From positions 118,750-182,749 of the forward strand of contig JAZQHB010000097.1 of NCBI GenBank assembly GCA_045540355.1: a DNA stretch of 64,000 nt, given 5' to 3'. Positions 15,778-25,072 of this stretch are shown here, one piece after another; the first letter of the stretch is position 1, and each line of letters begins with the position of its first letter. A program made the position numbers and the translations under genes. This stretch comes from RGIG2945 sp045540355 (GTDB taxonomy: Bacteria > Bacillota > Clostridia > Oscillospirales > Acutalibacteraceae). The notes under the pieces were generated by a model. That model searched no databases. It saw nothing but the letters and a program-made list of their open reading frames with translations, and was not told where the DNA came from.

Positions 15778-17141
15778 CATATCGTTACTTTTTTCCATTT
15801 TCCGAGATGGATATAAATTGCAACAACTATCAGAGAAAATACCGTACCGATTCCGATAGAAAGTCCTATGCCGTTGAAACCGAGCGGTGTCATTCTTGAG
15901 AGTATGTATGCAACGGGGACTCTGATGAAAAGTGCACCTATGCTTGTGTTGATAAGAGTAAATGTCGTAGAGCCTGCCGCAATTGCAAGACCGTTCATAC
16001 AGAACATCGGAACTGCAACAAGGAAGTCGAGTGACACATAGAAAATATATTTGGAAGTTGTTTTTATAACCTCCTGATTATCGGTAAATAATCTTGTAAT
16101 CTGTTCGGGGAAAAGATTGATTCCACCCCATATTACGAGCAAAATTGCCATTGCTATTCCCATACCGGTCAGCATCGTTTTCTTCGCTCTGTCAAACTCA
16201 CCTGCACCGAGGTTTTGTCCCGCCATTGAGGAAATTGCACCCGACATTGCAAATGCCGGTAAGATAGCAAGCGAATTTATCTTTGATGCAACACCCTGAC
16301 TTGCTGACAAAATATCTGCACCGGGAAGACCGTTTACTAAAGCAGTCAATGTCAAAAATGCAAATGAATTCAACACCTGCTGAACACTTGACGGCAAGCC
16401 TATTTTTATAAGCAATTTTGCCTTATCTTTTTTGATTTTGAAATCTTCAATGGTATAACCTTTGAAGAAATCTTTTTTTACAAGAAACAAAATTGAAAGT
16501 ATAACACTTATCGCCTGAGCCGCAATCGTTGCATAAGCTGCACCTGCAGCACCCATATCAAAGCCTGCTACTAAAACCAAATCGAGAACGATATTTACAA
16601 GAGTTGCGATGATAATAAAATACATCGGTCTTTTTGAATCGCCCATACCTCTTAAAATCGCACTGATTGCATTGTATAAAAGCATAAACACTGTGCCGGC
16701 AATACAAATTCTGTAATAACTCAGGGTTTCTCCGTAAGCGTTTGTCGGAGTGTTGAGAAGATTCAATATCGGTTTAGCTAAAATCAGCATCAACGCAGTA
16801 ATGATAACACTTAAAATGAGATAAAGTGTTGTCATTGTTCCGATAACTTCTCGTTGGTCATTATATTTTTTTGCTCCGCCGTACTGTGCAATAAGCACCG
16901 TACCGCCAACCGAAAGTCCGACCGCTGCACCGATAACAAGCATGGAAACCTGTGAGCCCATATTAACACCGGTGATGCTTGAGATATCGGAAAAATTACC
17001 GACGATTACCATGTCAACAATATTATAAAGTGCCTGTAAAAAGTTTGATAACAAAAACGGCAAAGCAAATTTTATAAGTTGCTTCGGCACACTGCCTTTT
17101 GTTAAATCGCTTCTGAATTCCGTGTTCAAGTTTTTGCCCAA
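15777..17141 (-). CDS. MATE-family efflux transporter
   Basis: A 454-residue polytopic protein with two homologous six-helix halves, as in multidrug and toxin extrusion transporters that use Na+ or H+ gradients. The N-terminus LTKGSVPKQLIKFALPF and the following QALYNIVDMVIVGNF are typical. The start is uncertain: TTG 17141 is used, 3 bases after the upstream stop, and no well-spaced Shine-Dalgarno is clear. It probably shares a transcript with the acyltransferase gene. The substrate is unknown. Confidence 0.9.
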   Translation of the reverse strand: MGKNLNTEFRSDLTKGSVPKQLIKFALPFLLSNFLQALYNIVDMVIVGNFSDISSITGVNMGSQVSMLVIGAAVGLSVGGTVLIAQYGGAKKYNDQREVIGTMTTLYLILSVIITALMLILAKPILNLLNTPTNAYGETLSYYRICIAGTVFMLLYNAISAILRGMGDSKRPMYFIIIATLVNIVLDLVLVAGFDMGAAGAAYATIAAQAISVILSILFLVKKDFFKGYTIEDFKIKKDKAKLLIKIGLPSSVQQVLNSFAFLTLTALVNGLPGADILSASQGVASKINSLAILPAFAMSGAISSMAGQNLGAGEFDRAKKTMLTGMGIAMAILLVIWGGINLFPEQITRLFTDNQEVIKTTSKYIFYVSLDFLVAVPMFCMNGLAIAAGSTTFTLINTSIGALFIRVPVAYILSRMTPLGFNGIGLSIGIGTVFSLIVVAIYIHLGKWKKVTI

Positions 17142-17144
17142 TCC

Positions 17145-18182
17145 TTATTTTTCAAATCTCTTGGTTACTACTCTGTCGAGCGGTTTCTGTAAAAATGTAT
17201 AGATGAGTGATGATAAAACAATCACGATTGCTATCGGTACTATCATAATAATTTCGCCCGGAAATTCCGGCAATCTGATGCATAAAAATTTCATTATTGC
17301 CTGACCGAAATGTCCCATGAGAAGGAATATCGGAAAAGAAATTTCCGAAAGACCGATAAGCCACTGCATCCATTTCGACTCTGCAAATTTTTCAACTTCT
17401 CTGCCGCCTGCAATTGCGAATAAAATCATTACAAGTCCGATAAGATAAACCGCAGTATATTTCCAGTTATCAAATCCTAACTGCAGAAAAAGTACCGATA
17501 CGAGAGTGATAAAACCTGCAAAAACAGTTTTATCTTTTTTTGTCATGCTGTGTATTGCAATACCTGCAGCAAAAACAAGTCCGTATCTGCCGCAGAAAGC
17601 AATAGAAATTATTCTCATCGGAATGATGTTGTAAGCTTCACCAACCATGCTCATGATAAAGCCGATGACGCTCCATATTGCTGTTATCGGAAGAAGATTT
17701 CTTCTCTGTCCGATGAGTAAAACAAATGTGACAAACACCAAAAATACAAAGAAAAATGTAATAACCAAATATGCTTCGTCAACATTTCCCCAACCGTCGT
17801 AATTGACGAAATTGTTGAGCATCAAAACATTGAGAATCATTGTCTTTATCGGCAATGCTCTTTCAACAAGATAAAACTTTGTTGCCAAAAATGTAAGCAC
17901 AACACCGATTAAATATATAGGATAATACGATGCGAATTTCTGTGCCGCAAACTGCAAGGGTTTAACCTTTTCTTCCAACTGCTGAGCAATAAAAAATCCG
18001 AAAATTACGAACAAAATCGAAACCGTATAAATACCGAAATTTGTTCCGATTGCGTGAAATTTTACGCTCGGTGCGATATAGCTGAAGTTGTTGGGATATT
18101 GATATGTAAATGAAAAAATCAGCAACGCAATCATCGACAAGCCTTTAATCAGCTTTAAGCCGTTGTACTGTTTTGTTTTCAT
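17145..18182 (-). CDS. Acyltransferase-3 family membrane protein
   Basis: A 345-residue protein with about ten membrane segments (for example GLSMIALLIFSFTYQY and FGIYTVSILFVIFGFFIAQQL). It matches the acyltransferase 3 fold used to O-acetylate peptidoglycan, polysaccharides or other surface glycans. The usual N-terminal histidine motif (R..A...V...H) is not obvious, so catalytic activity is uncertain. The MATE gene follows three bases after its stop, suggesting an operon. Confidence 0.78.
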   Translation of the reverse strand: MKTKQYNGLKLIKGLSMIALLIFSFTYQYPNNFSYIAPSVKFHAIGTNFGIYTVSILFVIFGFFIAQQLEEKVKPLQFAAQKFASYYPIYLIGVVLTFLATKFYLVERALPIKTMILNVLMLNNFVNYDGWGNVDEAYLVITFFFVFLVFVTFVLLIGQRRNLLPITAIWSVIGFIMSMVGEAYNIIPMRIISIAFCGRYGLVFAAGIAIHSMTKKDKTVFAGFITLVSVLFLQLGFDNWKYTAVYLIGLVMILFAIAGGREVEKFAESKWMQWLIGLSEISFPIFLLMGHFGQAIMKFLCIRLPEFPGEIIMIVPIAIVIVLSSLIYTFLQKPLDRVVTKRFEK

Positions 18183-18214
18183 AACTGTTCCCCACTTTCA
18201 AAAATATTTTTTAA

Positions 18215-19486
18215 TTATTTGATTGTGTCTGTTCCCATAAATCCTCTCAATGCTTCGGGGATTGTAACAGTACCGTCAGCGTTCTGGAAGTTTTCCAAAA
18301 TAGCCGCAACAGTTCTGCCTACTGCGATACCGGAGCCGTTAAGAGTATGAACAAGCTGTGCCTTGCCTTTGGGTCCGTCTTTGTATCTGATAGCAGCTCT
18401 GCGAGCCTGGAAGTCTTCAAAGTTTGAGCATGAAGAAATTTCTACATATCTGCCGTAAGAAGGCATCCAGACTTCAATGTCATAAGTTTTTGCTGAGGAG
18501 AAACCGATGTCGCCGCTTGAAAGACAAACTACTCTGTAAGGAAGTCCGAGACCCTGAAGGACTTTTTCCGCATCTCTTGTGAGGCTTTCAAGCTCATCAT
18601 AAGAATTTTCGGGCTTAACAAACTTAACAAGCTCAACCTTGTTGAACTGATGCTGTCTGATAAGACCTCTTGTATCTCTGCCCGCACTGCCTGCTTCTGC
18701 TCTGAAGCAAGCTGAATATGCACAGTATTTTATCGGCAATTTGTCGCCGTCGATAACTTCATCTCTGTGCATATTTGTAACGGGAACTTCTGCAGTCGGA
18801 ATGAGGAAATAGTCGTCGTTTGTAATCTTGAAAGCGTCTTCTTCAAACTTCGGTAACTGACCTGTGCCTGTCATTGAAGCACGGTTTACCATGTAAGGCG
18901 GGAAGATTTCCGTGTAGCCGTTTTCAGTATGTGTATTGAGGAAATAGTTGATTACAGATCTCTCAAGTCTTGCACCTAAATCTCTGTAAAAATGGAATCT
19001 CGCACCTGTAACTTTTGCAGCAGTTTCGGGATCTAAAATTCCTAAATCTGCACCGATGTCCCAATGTGCTTTTACTTCAAAATCAAATTCACGAGGCTCG
19101 CCCCATCTTCTGATTTCAACATTTTCGCTGTCGTCTTTTCCTATCGGAACTGTATCACTGGGGACATTCGGAAATTCATACATAATTTCCTTCTGCTTTG
19201 CTTCAAGCTCTGAAAGCTTCGCATCATCTTCTTTAAGGGTTTCTTTAATCTCGTTCATTCTCTTCATGATTTCCGAGATGTCGCCGCCTGATTTCTTTAT
19301 CATCGGAATCTGCTTACTTGCAGCATTCTGCTCCTGCTTCAAAGCGTCTGTTGAAGCAATAAGCTTTCTTCTTTCAACATCCAATGCCAATACTTCGTCA
19401 ACAAGTGCATCCATATCCTTGTTGCGTGATTTCATTGCTGCCTTTACTTTGTCGGGATTTTCTCTGATTAATCTGATGTCTAACAT
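18215..19486 (-). CDS. serS: Seryl-tRNA synthetase
   Basis: A 423-residue class II aminoacyl-tRNA synthetase that charges tRNA-Ser. The N-terminal coiled-coil arm (about residues 28-100) that grips the tRNA is present. Motif 2 (CFRAEAGSAGRDTRGL) and motif 3 (GIAVGRTVAAILEN) are intact, and the length is standard. ATG 19486 has AGGAAG upstream. It lies 20 bp after parB, in the same direction. No T-box leader is seen in the short gap. Confidence 0.97.
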   Translation of the reverse strand: MLDIRLIRENPDKVKAAMKSRNKDMDALVDEVLALDVERRKLIASTDALKQEQNAASKQIPMIKKSGGDISEIMKRMNEIKETLKEDDAKLSELEAKQKEIMYEFPNVPSDTVPIGKDDSENVEIRRWGEPREFDFEVKAHWDIGADLGILDPETAAKVTGARFHFYRDLGARLERSVINYFLNTHTENGYTEIFPPYMVNRASMTGTGQLPKFEEDAFKITNDDYFLIPTAEVPVTNMHRDEVIDGDKLPIKYCAYSACFRAEAGSAGRDTRGLIRQHQFNKVELVKFVKPENSYDELESLTRDAEKVLQGLGLPYRVVCLSSGDIGFSSAKTYDIEVWMPSYGRYVEISSCSNFEDFQARRAAIRYKDGPKGKAQLVHTLNGSGIAVGRTVAAILENFQNADGTVTIPEALRGFMGTDTIK

Positions 19487-19505
19487 TTTTATCTTCCTTT
19501 GCTAT

Positions 19506-20363
19506 TTATTTTTCATCAAAAACTTTTACTAATTTCTGCAAATCGTCTGCACTGAAAAATTCAATTTCTATCGTGCCTTTCTGTGCTGAACGATTTTTAA
19601 CTTTAACTTTTCTTCCGAGAGTTTTTTCCAAAGCCAACTCAACTTCATCAAAAAATTTATTTCGTTTTGAGGGAGTTTTTTTCTTCGGTTTTTCTCTGAA
19701 AGTTTTAACGATTTCTTCCGTCTGACGAACGGATAAATCGTCTCTGACTATCCTTGCCGCAAGCTCACACATCATCGTCTTTGTTTCAAGACCTAAAAGT
19801 GCTCTCGCATGACCTGCGGAAATTAAATCCTTTGAAATTAAATTCAAAACTTCATCGGGTAACGCTAAAAGTCTTAAGGAGTTTGCAATTGCCGGACGGG
19901 ATTTCTGCAATTTTATCGCAGCCTCTTCCTGAGTAAGTCCGAGCTCTTTTATAAGTCTTTGTATTCCCTTTGCTTCTTCAATCGCATTTAAGTCTTCTCT
20001 TTGAAGATTTTCTATCAAAGCAATTGTCATTGCTTCTTCGTCTGTTAAATTTTTAACAATCACAGGAACCTTCGTAAGTCCTGCCATTCTTGATGCTCTC
20101 CAGCGTCTTTCACCGGCGACTAACTGATAGCCACCGCCCTCTATCGGACGGACAAGTAAAGGCTGAATAAGACCGTTTTGCAAAATACTTTCAGACAATT
20201 GTGCCAAAGCTTCTTCATCAAAAACTTTTCTCGGCTGATTGCGGTCAGGCTCGATTTCGGTAAGTCTGATTTCAACCGCACCGCCGTTTTCGACTTCGTC
20301 AATGGTGTTGTCGGTAAAAAGTGCATCAAGACCTTTTCCGAGACCGCCTCTTTTATTAAGCAT
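19506..20363 (-). CDS. parB: Chromosome partitioning protein ParB (Spo0J)
   Basis: A 285-residue CTP-dependent clamp that loads on parS sites near the origin. RLTEIEPDRNQPRKVF, the box II GERRWRAS and the helix-turn-helix LTQEEAAIKLQKSRPAIANS are all present, followed by the C-terminal dimer domain. The start at 20363 is chosen because GGAGGTGA is upstream and the ATG overlaps the parA stop by 8 bp (translational coupling). Two perfect parS sites occur in this window at 21537 and 23573. Confidence 0.96.
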   Translation of the reverse strand: MLNKRGGLGKGLDALFTDNTIDEVENGGAVEIRLTEIEPDRNQPRKVFDEEALAQLSESILQNGLIQPLLVRPIEGGGYQLVAGERRWRASRMAGLTKVPVIVKNLTDEEAMTIALIENLQREDLNAIEEAKGIQRLIKELGLTQEEAAIKLQKSRPAIANSLRLLALPDEVLNLISKDLISAGHARALLGLETKTMMCELAARIVRDDLSVRQTEEIVKTFREKPKKKTPSKRNKFFDEVELALEKTLGRKVKVKNRSAQKGTIEIEFFSADDLQKLVKVFDEK

Positions 20364-21135
20364 TTGCCTCACCTCCGTTATTCTTCAGAAGCTCCGCCGC
20401 CAAGTCGCTGTAAGCAACGCTGCCTTTGGAAACTCTGTCATAGTACATTATCGGTTGTCCGAAGCTCGGAGCTTCCGAAAGTCTGACATTCCTCGGTATA
20501 AAAGATTTGAAAACCTTTTTAGGGAAGAATTTTTTGACTTCACTTACAACCTGCTGAGTAAGATTCAATCTGCCGTCATACATTGTAAGCAGAACGCCCT
20601 CGATATCAATTTCGGGATTATACAATTTCTTGACCTGACGGACTAATTGCATAAGCTGTGAAAGCCCCTCAAGTGCATAATATTCACATTGTATGGGCAC
20701 GAGTATCGTATCTGATGCACAAAGTCCGTTAAGCGTTATAAGACCCATTGCAGGCGGACAGTCGATAAATATGTAATCATAATCATTCTGCACCGGGGCA
20801 AGACCTTCTTTAAGCTTGCTTTCGCGGTGCTTCATATCAATAAGCTCCAAATCAGCACCGGCAATATTCATATTTGACGGCAGAACGGACACATTCTGAT
20901 ATTCCGTTTTGATTATAACATCCTGAGCCTTTGCTCTGCCGATTATGACATCATAAGATGTCTTTTCAAGCTCTCTTTTATTTATTCCGTAACCGCTTGT
21001 GGCGTTGCCCTGCTGGTCGATATCAACAAGCAAAACCCGCTGTCCTTTCGCACCGACAGCAGCTGCCAAATTGACCGCGGTAGTGGTTTTGCCGACGCCG
21101 CCTTTCTGGTTAACAATAGCAATTGTTTTAGCCAT
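20356..21135 (-). CDS. parA: Chromosome partitioning ATPase ParA (Soj)
   Basis: A 259-residue deviant-Walker ATPase that works with ParB in origin segregation and DnaA control. The deviant P-loop KGGVGKTTT (about 11-19) and FIDCPPAMG Walker B are intact, and the length is typical. AGGAGG precedes ATG 21135. It shares a transcript with parB (8-bp overlap) and probably serS. It has its own promoter and is separated from noc by a terminator and a hairpin array, which is not the usual tight noc-soj spacing. Confidence 0.96.
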   Translation of the reverse strand: MAKTIAIVNQKGGVGKTTTAVNLAAAVGAKGQRVLLVDIDQQGNATSGYGINKRELEKTSYDVIIGRAKAQDVIIKTEYQNVSVLPSNMNIAGADLELIDMKHRESKLKEGLAPVQNDYDYIFIDCPPAMGLITLNGLCASDTILVPIQCEYYALEGLSQLMQLVRQVKKLYNPEIDIEGVLLTMYDGRLNLTQQVVSEVKKFFPKKVFKSFIPRNVRLSEAPSFGQPIMYYDRVSKGSVAYSDLAAELLKNNGGEANA

Positions 21136-21196
21136 TTCTGACCTCCTATATCATTCTGTTTAATTCCAAAACAGACTTGTATTCATAATTGCATAT

Positions 21197-21225
21197 ATTT
21201 TATCACATTTTCTTCGATTTTTAAA
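21197..21225 (-). promoter_or_regulatory. Promoter of parA-parB
   Basis: On the minus strand, TTTAAA (21225-21220), a 17-bp spacer and TAAAAT (21202-21197) lie about 65 bp upstream of parA. Confidence 0.55.
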
Positions 21226-21260
21226 GAGTTTTTTAAGATTTTTTCCAAAAAAATGCGAAA

Positions 21261-21290
21261 AGACAGACCTCAAAAATATGAGATCTGCCT
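21261..21290 (-). terminator. Probable terminator downstream of noc
   Basis: A 12-bp stem (21261-21272 with 21279-21290) includes two G-U pairs on the minus strand, with a 6-base loop, and is followed by TTTTCGCATTTTTTT. It would end the mnmE-to-noc transcript before parA. Confidence 0.65.
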
Positions 21291-21339
21291 TTCCGCTGTG
21301 GATGTGGGGTGTGAAAGAGAAAGATATGGGCTTTTTTAG

Positions 21340-21535
21340 GCAAAGCCAAAGGCTTTGCAGTTAAATTGTTGCTTCGCAACATCTAAATTATTTCATAGCT
21401 AAATTTTACTTCGTAAAGCTAAATTAAATGTGCCTCAGCGTGCCGAAGGCACATTTAGCTCCGTAGGAATTTAGCTGCATAAGTCAATTTAGCTCGCGAA
21501 GCGAATTTAGCCGGTTGTGGACTCTGTCCACAACC
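21340..21535. repeat. Mini-hairpin array B (GCTAAATT/AATTTAGC spacers)
   Basis: A run of small hairpins with different stems separated by variants of GCTAAATT: GCAAAGCC/GGCTTTGC, GTTGC/TTC/GCAAC, TTTAC/TTC/GTAAA, AAATGTGCCT/AGGCACATTT and CGC/GAA/GCG. It ends in GGTTGTGGAC/GTCCACAACC (21513-21535), which has the same core as element I hairpin 1. The array supplies the last codons and the stop codon of noc. The build matches array A at 6143-6248. Confidence 0.8.
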
Positions 21536-22367
21536 CTGTTTCACGTGAAACATCGGATTTTGTCGACGATTTTTTTGCTATCCTTACGACATATTCATAA
21601 TAATCGTTTGTTTCCTTGCGTGTGGCTTTAGCTTCCATGCCTGCAAGTCGCATTGAGTCAACTGCTTTATCTATCGTGTTAACAAACAGTCGAATATCTT
21701 TATAAAGCTTTATCGGAAGCTTGCTCGGGTCTTTTTTCCGCTTTACAGGCTTAACTTCAAGCAATGCTGTTATAAAATCTTCTGTCTGTTTTACATTCAT
21801 CTGCTTTTCGATAATCTTCTTTAAAGCCTTTCTACGCTTGTCCTCGTCGCTGATTCTGAGTAAAGCTCTTGCATGTCGTTCTGTGAGGTCATGCTCTGCT
21901 ATCATTGCACGCATATCAGGTCTTAGTCTGAGAAGCCGAAGCTTATTAGACACCGCAGATTGTGTCTTGCCGAGTGCTATTGCGATCTGTTCCTGAGTGA
22001 GAGAATAATCACGCATAAGCCTGTCTATTGCTGTTGCCTCCTCAAAGAACGACAAATCCTGTCTTTGCAGGTTTTCAAGGAGTGCAAATGTTGCGGACTT
22101 CTCATCGGTAGCCTCCATTACGATACAAGGCAGTCTTGCAAGTCCTATCATTTTTGAAGCTCGCAGTCTGCGTTCGCCCGAAATCAACTCATAATAACCG
22201 TCGCTGTCGAGCCTGACCGTAACCGGTTGAATAATTCCGTTCTGTCTGATGCTTTCGGCAAGACTTTGCAGCTCCTGCATATTGAAGCTTCTTCGCGGTT
22301 GGTCGGGGTTAGGTCTGATTTCATTTATCGGTATCAGCAATATCTGACCACCTGAACGAGTTCTCAT
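21507..22367 (-). CDS. noc: ParB-family nucleoid occlusion protein (Noc-like)
   Basis: A 286-residue ParB paralogue with IPINEIRPNPDQPRRSF, the GERRLRAS box and the helix-turn-helix LTQEQIAIALGKTQSAVSN. Its place next to rsmG matches Noc, which binds NBS sites and keeps FtsZ off the nucleoid. The N-terminal amphipathic membrane helix known from Bacillus Noc is short or absent (RTRSGGQILLI is a candidate). The last residues, LWTESTTG and the stop, are encoded by the hairpin array. AAAGGAG precedes ATG 22367. Confidence 0.85.
   Translation of the reverse strand: MRTRSGGQILLIPINEIRPNPDQPRRSFNMQELQSLAESIRQNGIIQPVTVRLDSDGYYELISGERRLRASKMIGLARLPCIVMEATDEKSATFALLENLQRQDLSFFEEATAIDRLMRDYSLTQEQIAIALGKTQSAVSNKLRLLRLRPDMRAMIAEHDLTERHARALLRISDEDKRRKALKKIIEKQMNVKQTEDFITALLEVKPVKRKKDPSKLPIKLYKDIRLFVNTIDKAVDSMRLAGMEAKATRKETNDYYEYVVRIAKKSSTKSDVSRETGLWTESTTG
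21537..21552. promoter_or_regulatory. parS site 1
   Basis: A perfect 16-bp palindrome TGTTTCACGTGAAACA identical to the conserved ParB-binding parS. It lies inside the 3' end of noc, encoding VSRET, next to hairpin array B. Confidence 0.95.
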
Positions 22368-22416
22368 TGCAAAGCTCCTTTCAAAAAAGTAAACTCCCGT
22401 GGCTGACTACGACATA

Positions 22417-22445
22417 ATCATACCATCGGGAGTTTGAATTGTAAA
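22417..22445 (-). promoter_or_regulatory. Promoter of noc
   Basis: On the minus strand, TTTACA (22445-22440), a 17-bp spacer and TATGAT (22422-22417). It overlaps a stem-loop AAACTCCCG/CGGGAGTTT (22391-22399 with 22427-22435) followed on the minus strand by TTTACTTTTTTG, which looks like a terminator for readthrough from rsmG. Confidence 0.55.
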
Positions 22446-22494
22446 GAGTTTTTCATCGTGCAAAACTGCCGTTTTCCTTGATATTACAACAATT

Positions 22495-23202
22495 TTATAA
22501 AGGTTGCTTTGCGATTTTTGCAGAAGCACGAGGATATTTTGACGGAGTTTGCGATATCTTTTTAATAACAATTATATTTCTTTCGCCGCAGTCAGCAATA
22601 TCATATTTGCAGACCTTGACTATCTCACCGCCAAGGAGTTTTATTGCTTTCTTTGCTGCTTCTAATTCTTCGTCTGCTTTCGCACTTTTCATTGCAAGAA
22701 AAGTACCGCCGACTTTTACAAACGGTAAGCAATACTCTGCTATTACATTTAAAGCAGAAACAGCTCTTGCGGTTGCAACATCATATTGCTCTCTGTAATC
22801 TGCGTCCTTGCCGAGTTCTTCTGCTCTGCAATGGAGTATTTCCGCATCAAGTCCGAGGTCTTCGCAGACAGAGCGGACAAAGTTGAGCTTCTTATTTGCA
22901 CCGTCTATCATTGTTATATCAATATCATTCCTGGAAATCAACAACGGTAATGCGGGAAAACCGCCGCCGGTGCCGACATCTATGACCTTAGCATTCTCAG
23001 GAATACCCACATCAAGCAAAGTCAGACTGTCTGCAAAATGCTTCGTTACAATCTCCTTTGGTTCTGTAATCGCCGTAAGATTGAGAGTTTTGTTGGTTTC
23101 CGTCAGAAGATAAGCAAATCTGTCGAAATTATCCAAAGTTTCAGGGGAGAGGTTTACATTTATTTCAGAAACAACATCTGATAAAAGCTTTTTATCAATC
23201 AT
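22495..23202 (-). CDS. rsmG: 16S rRNA (guanine527-N7)-methyltransferase
   Basis: A 235-residue SAM-dependent methyltransferase (GidB) that makes m7G527 in 16S rRNA. The SAM-binding VIDVGTGGGFPALPL motif and the ATARAVSAL segment are intact. The start at 23202 overlaps the mnmG stop by 8 bp (the ATG lies within the last codons), so the two genes are translationally coupled. The upstream in-frame extension is not needed. The mnmG-rsmG-noc order is the usual one in Firmicutes. Confidence 0.95.
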   Translation of the reverse strand: MIDKKLLSDVVSEINVNLSPETLDNFDRFAYLLTETNKTLNLTAITEPKEIVTKHFADSLTLLDVGIPENAKVIDVGTGGGFPALPLLISRNDIDITMIDGANKKLNFVRSVCEDLGLDAEILHCRAEELGKDADYREQYDVATARAVSALNVIAEYCLPFVKVGGTFLAMKSAKADEELEAAKKAIKLLGGEIVKVCKYDIADCGERNIIVIKKISQTPSKYPRASAKIAKQPL

Positions 23203-25069
23203 GGTAACCTTTCTCCTTTTCAAGATATATGAGCAAAACTGTGATATCTGCGGGTGTTACACCGCTGATTCTTGATGCCTGACCGACATTTTCAGGTTTA
23301 ATCTTATTAAGCTTCTCAATAGCTTCAAGTCTTAAACCGATAATCTTATTATAGTCAAGACCGACGAGCGAACGAACCTCAAGACGGCGGTTTTCGTCAA
23401 TCTGTGCTTGCTGTCGTTTTATATATCCCTCATACTTGGTGTCAATCTCAACCTGCTCAAATACCTCGAACGGTAAATCGGGTCGGGTTTTATCAAACGG
23501 AGCAAGGGTTTTATAATCAAGCTGGGGTCTTTTTATGAGTTCTTCAAGTCGTACACCCGATTTCATGGGTGATGTTTCACGTGAAACAAGTATATTGTTT
23601 AACTCCTCACAGGGAGATATTACAACCTTTTTAATGCGTTTCTTTTCTTCCTCTATAAGGCGGAGCTTCTCTCTGAAGGCTTCCATTCTTTCCTCGCTGA
23701 TAAGACCTATTTCATAACCGATTTCAGTAAGTCTTCTGTCGGCATTATCCTGACGGAGTATAAGTCTGTATTCGGAACGGGATGTCATCATTCTGTAGGG
23801 GTCAGAGCAACCCTTTGTTACGAGGTCATCAATAAGCGTGCCGATATATGAGCTTGAACGGGGGAGTGTAATCGGTGACAGACCCTTGACCTTTCTTGCG
23901 GCATTGATACCTGCAACAAGTCCCTGACCTGCGGCTTCTTCATATCCGCTTGAGCCGTTGAACTGACCTGCACCGAAAAGACCGTCAAAATCATGGAATT
24001 CAAGAGTTGATTTAAGAGAGAGCGGGTCAATACAATCGTACTCAATCGCATAAGCCGTTCTCATAACCTGAACATTTTCAAGTCCGGGAATAGTTTTCAG
24101 AAATTTAAGCTGAACATCTTCCGGGAGTGAGGAAGAAAGTCCCTGAAGATACATTTCGTCGGTATTCTCACCGCAGGGCTCAATGAATATCTGATGTCTT
24201 TGTTTTTCTGCAAAGCGTACAATCTTATCCTCAATACTCGGACAATATCTCGGGCCTACACCGCTGATTTTTCCGCCGTATAGGGGAGAACGGTCGAGGT
24301 TATCGAGTATTATTTTCTTTGTTTCTTCGTTTGTATATGTTATATAGCAAAGCTGCGTGTTCTTAACTTCTGTCTTGCAATCAAAGGAGAACGGCACGAT
24401 ATTCTCGTCACCTTCTTGTGGCTCAAGCCGTGAGAAATCAACGCTTCTTCTGTTAACTCTTGATGGCGTACCTGTTTTGAAGCGACGGGTCGGTATACCC
24501 AATCTGTGAAGAGCATCGGAAAGCTCATTTGACGGGAAAACTCCGTCGGGTCCGCTATCATAGGAAACATCGCCGACATAGACCTTACCGCGAAGAAATG
24601 TACCCGTCGCGATAATAACGCACTTTGCGGTATAGATTGCTTCAAGTCTTGTCTTAAGCTTCCAAAGGTCACCGTCTTTTTGTAAATCAACAATCTCTGC
24701 CTGATAAACTTCAAGGTTTTCCTGGCGTTCAACGGTAACTTTCATATACTCGCTGTAACGGCGTCTGTCAATCTGTGCTCGTAAGCTATGTACCGCAGGA
24801 CCTTTGCCGAGGTTCAATATGCGACTTTGCAAGGTGTTGGCATCTGCCGCTTTACCCATTTCACCGCCGAGAGCATCTATCTCACGGACAAGGTGACCTT
24901 TTGATGAGCCGCCTATTGAAGGGTTACAAGGCATATTGCCGACCCAATCAAGATTTATTGTAAACAATGCAGTATTGCAACCAAGGCGTGCAGAAGCAAG
25001 CCCTGCCTCAATTCCGGCATGACCTGCACCAATTACAACAACATCGAAATTTTTTGCAAAATACTCCAT
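23195..25069 (-). CDS. mnmG: tRNA uridine-5-carboxymethylaminomethyl modification enzyme MnmG
   Basis: A 624-residue FAD enzyme that works with MnmE to modify U34 of tRNAs. The FAD-binding DVVVIGAGHAGIEA opens the protein, and GPRYCPSIEDKIVRF plus the C-terminal MnmE-binding helical region are present. The true start is ATG 25069; the longer frame would translate element II (MGRFK). Element II supplies the sequence directly before this start, with only a weak Shine-Dalgarno (GATGGGA). A parS site lies inside the gene at 23573. Confidence 0.97.
   Translation of the reverse strand: MEYFAKNFDVVVIGAGHAGIEAGLASARLGCNTALFTINLDWVGNMPCNPSIGGSSKGHLVREIDALGGEMGKAADANTLQSRILNLGKGPAVHSLRAQIDRRRYSEYMKVTVERQENLEVYQAEIVDLQKDGDLWKLKTRLEAIYTAKCVIIATGTFLRGKVYVGDVSYDSGPDGVFPSNELSDALHRLGIPTRRFKTGTPSRVNRRSVDFSRLEPQEGDENIVPFSFDCKTEVKNTQLCYITYTNEETKKIILDNLDRSPLYGGKISGVGPRYCPSIEDKIVRFAEKQRHQIFIEPCGENTDEMYLQGLSSSLPEDVQLKFLKTIPGLENVQVMRTAYAIEYDCIDPLSLKSTLEFHDFDGLFGAGQFNGSSGYEEAAGQGLVAGINAARKVKGLSPITLPRSSSYIGTLIDDLVTKGCSDPYRMMTSRSEYRLILRQDNADRRLTEIGYEIGLISEERMEAFREKLRLIEEEKKRIKKVVISPCEELNNILVSRETSPMKSGVRLEELIKRPQLDYKTLAPFDKTRPDLPFEVFEQVEIDTKYEGYIKRQQAQIDENRRLEVRSLVGLDYNKIIGLRLEAIEKLNKIKPENVGQASRISGVTPADITVLLIYLEKEKGYHD
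23573..23588. promoter_or_regulatory. parS site 2
   Basis: A second perfect TGTTTCACGTGAAACA, inside mnmG, again encoding VSRET. It is 2 kb from parS site 1 and 12 kb from dnaA. Confidence 0.95.
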
Positions 25070-25072
25070 TTT

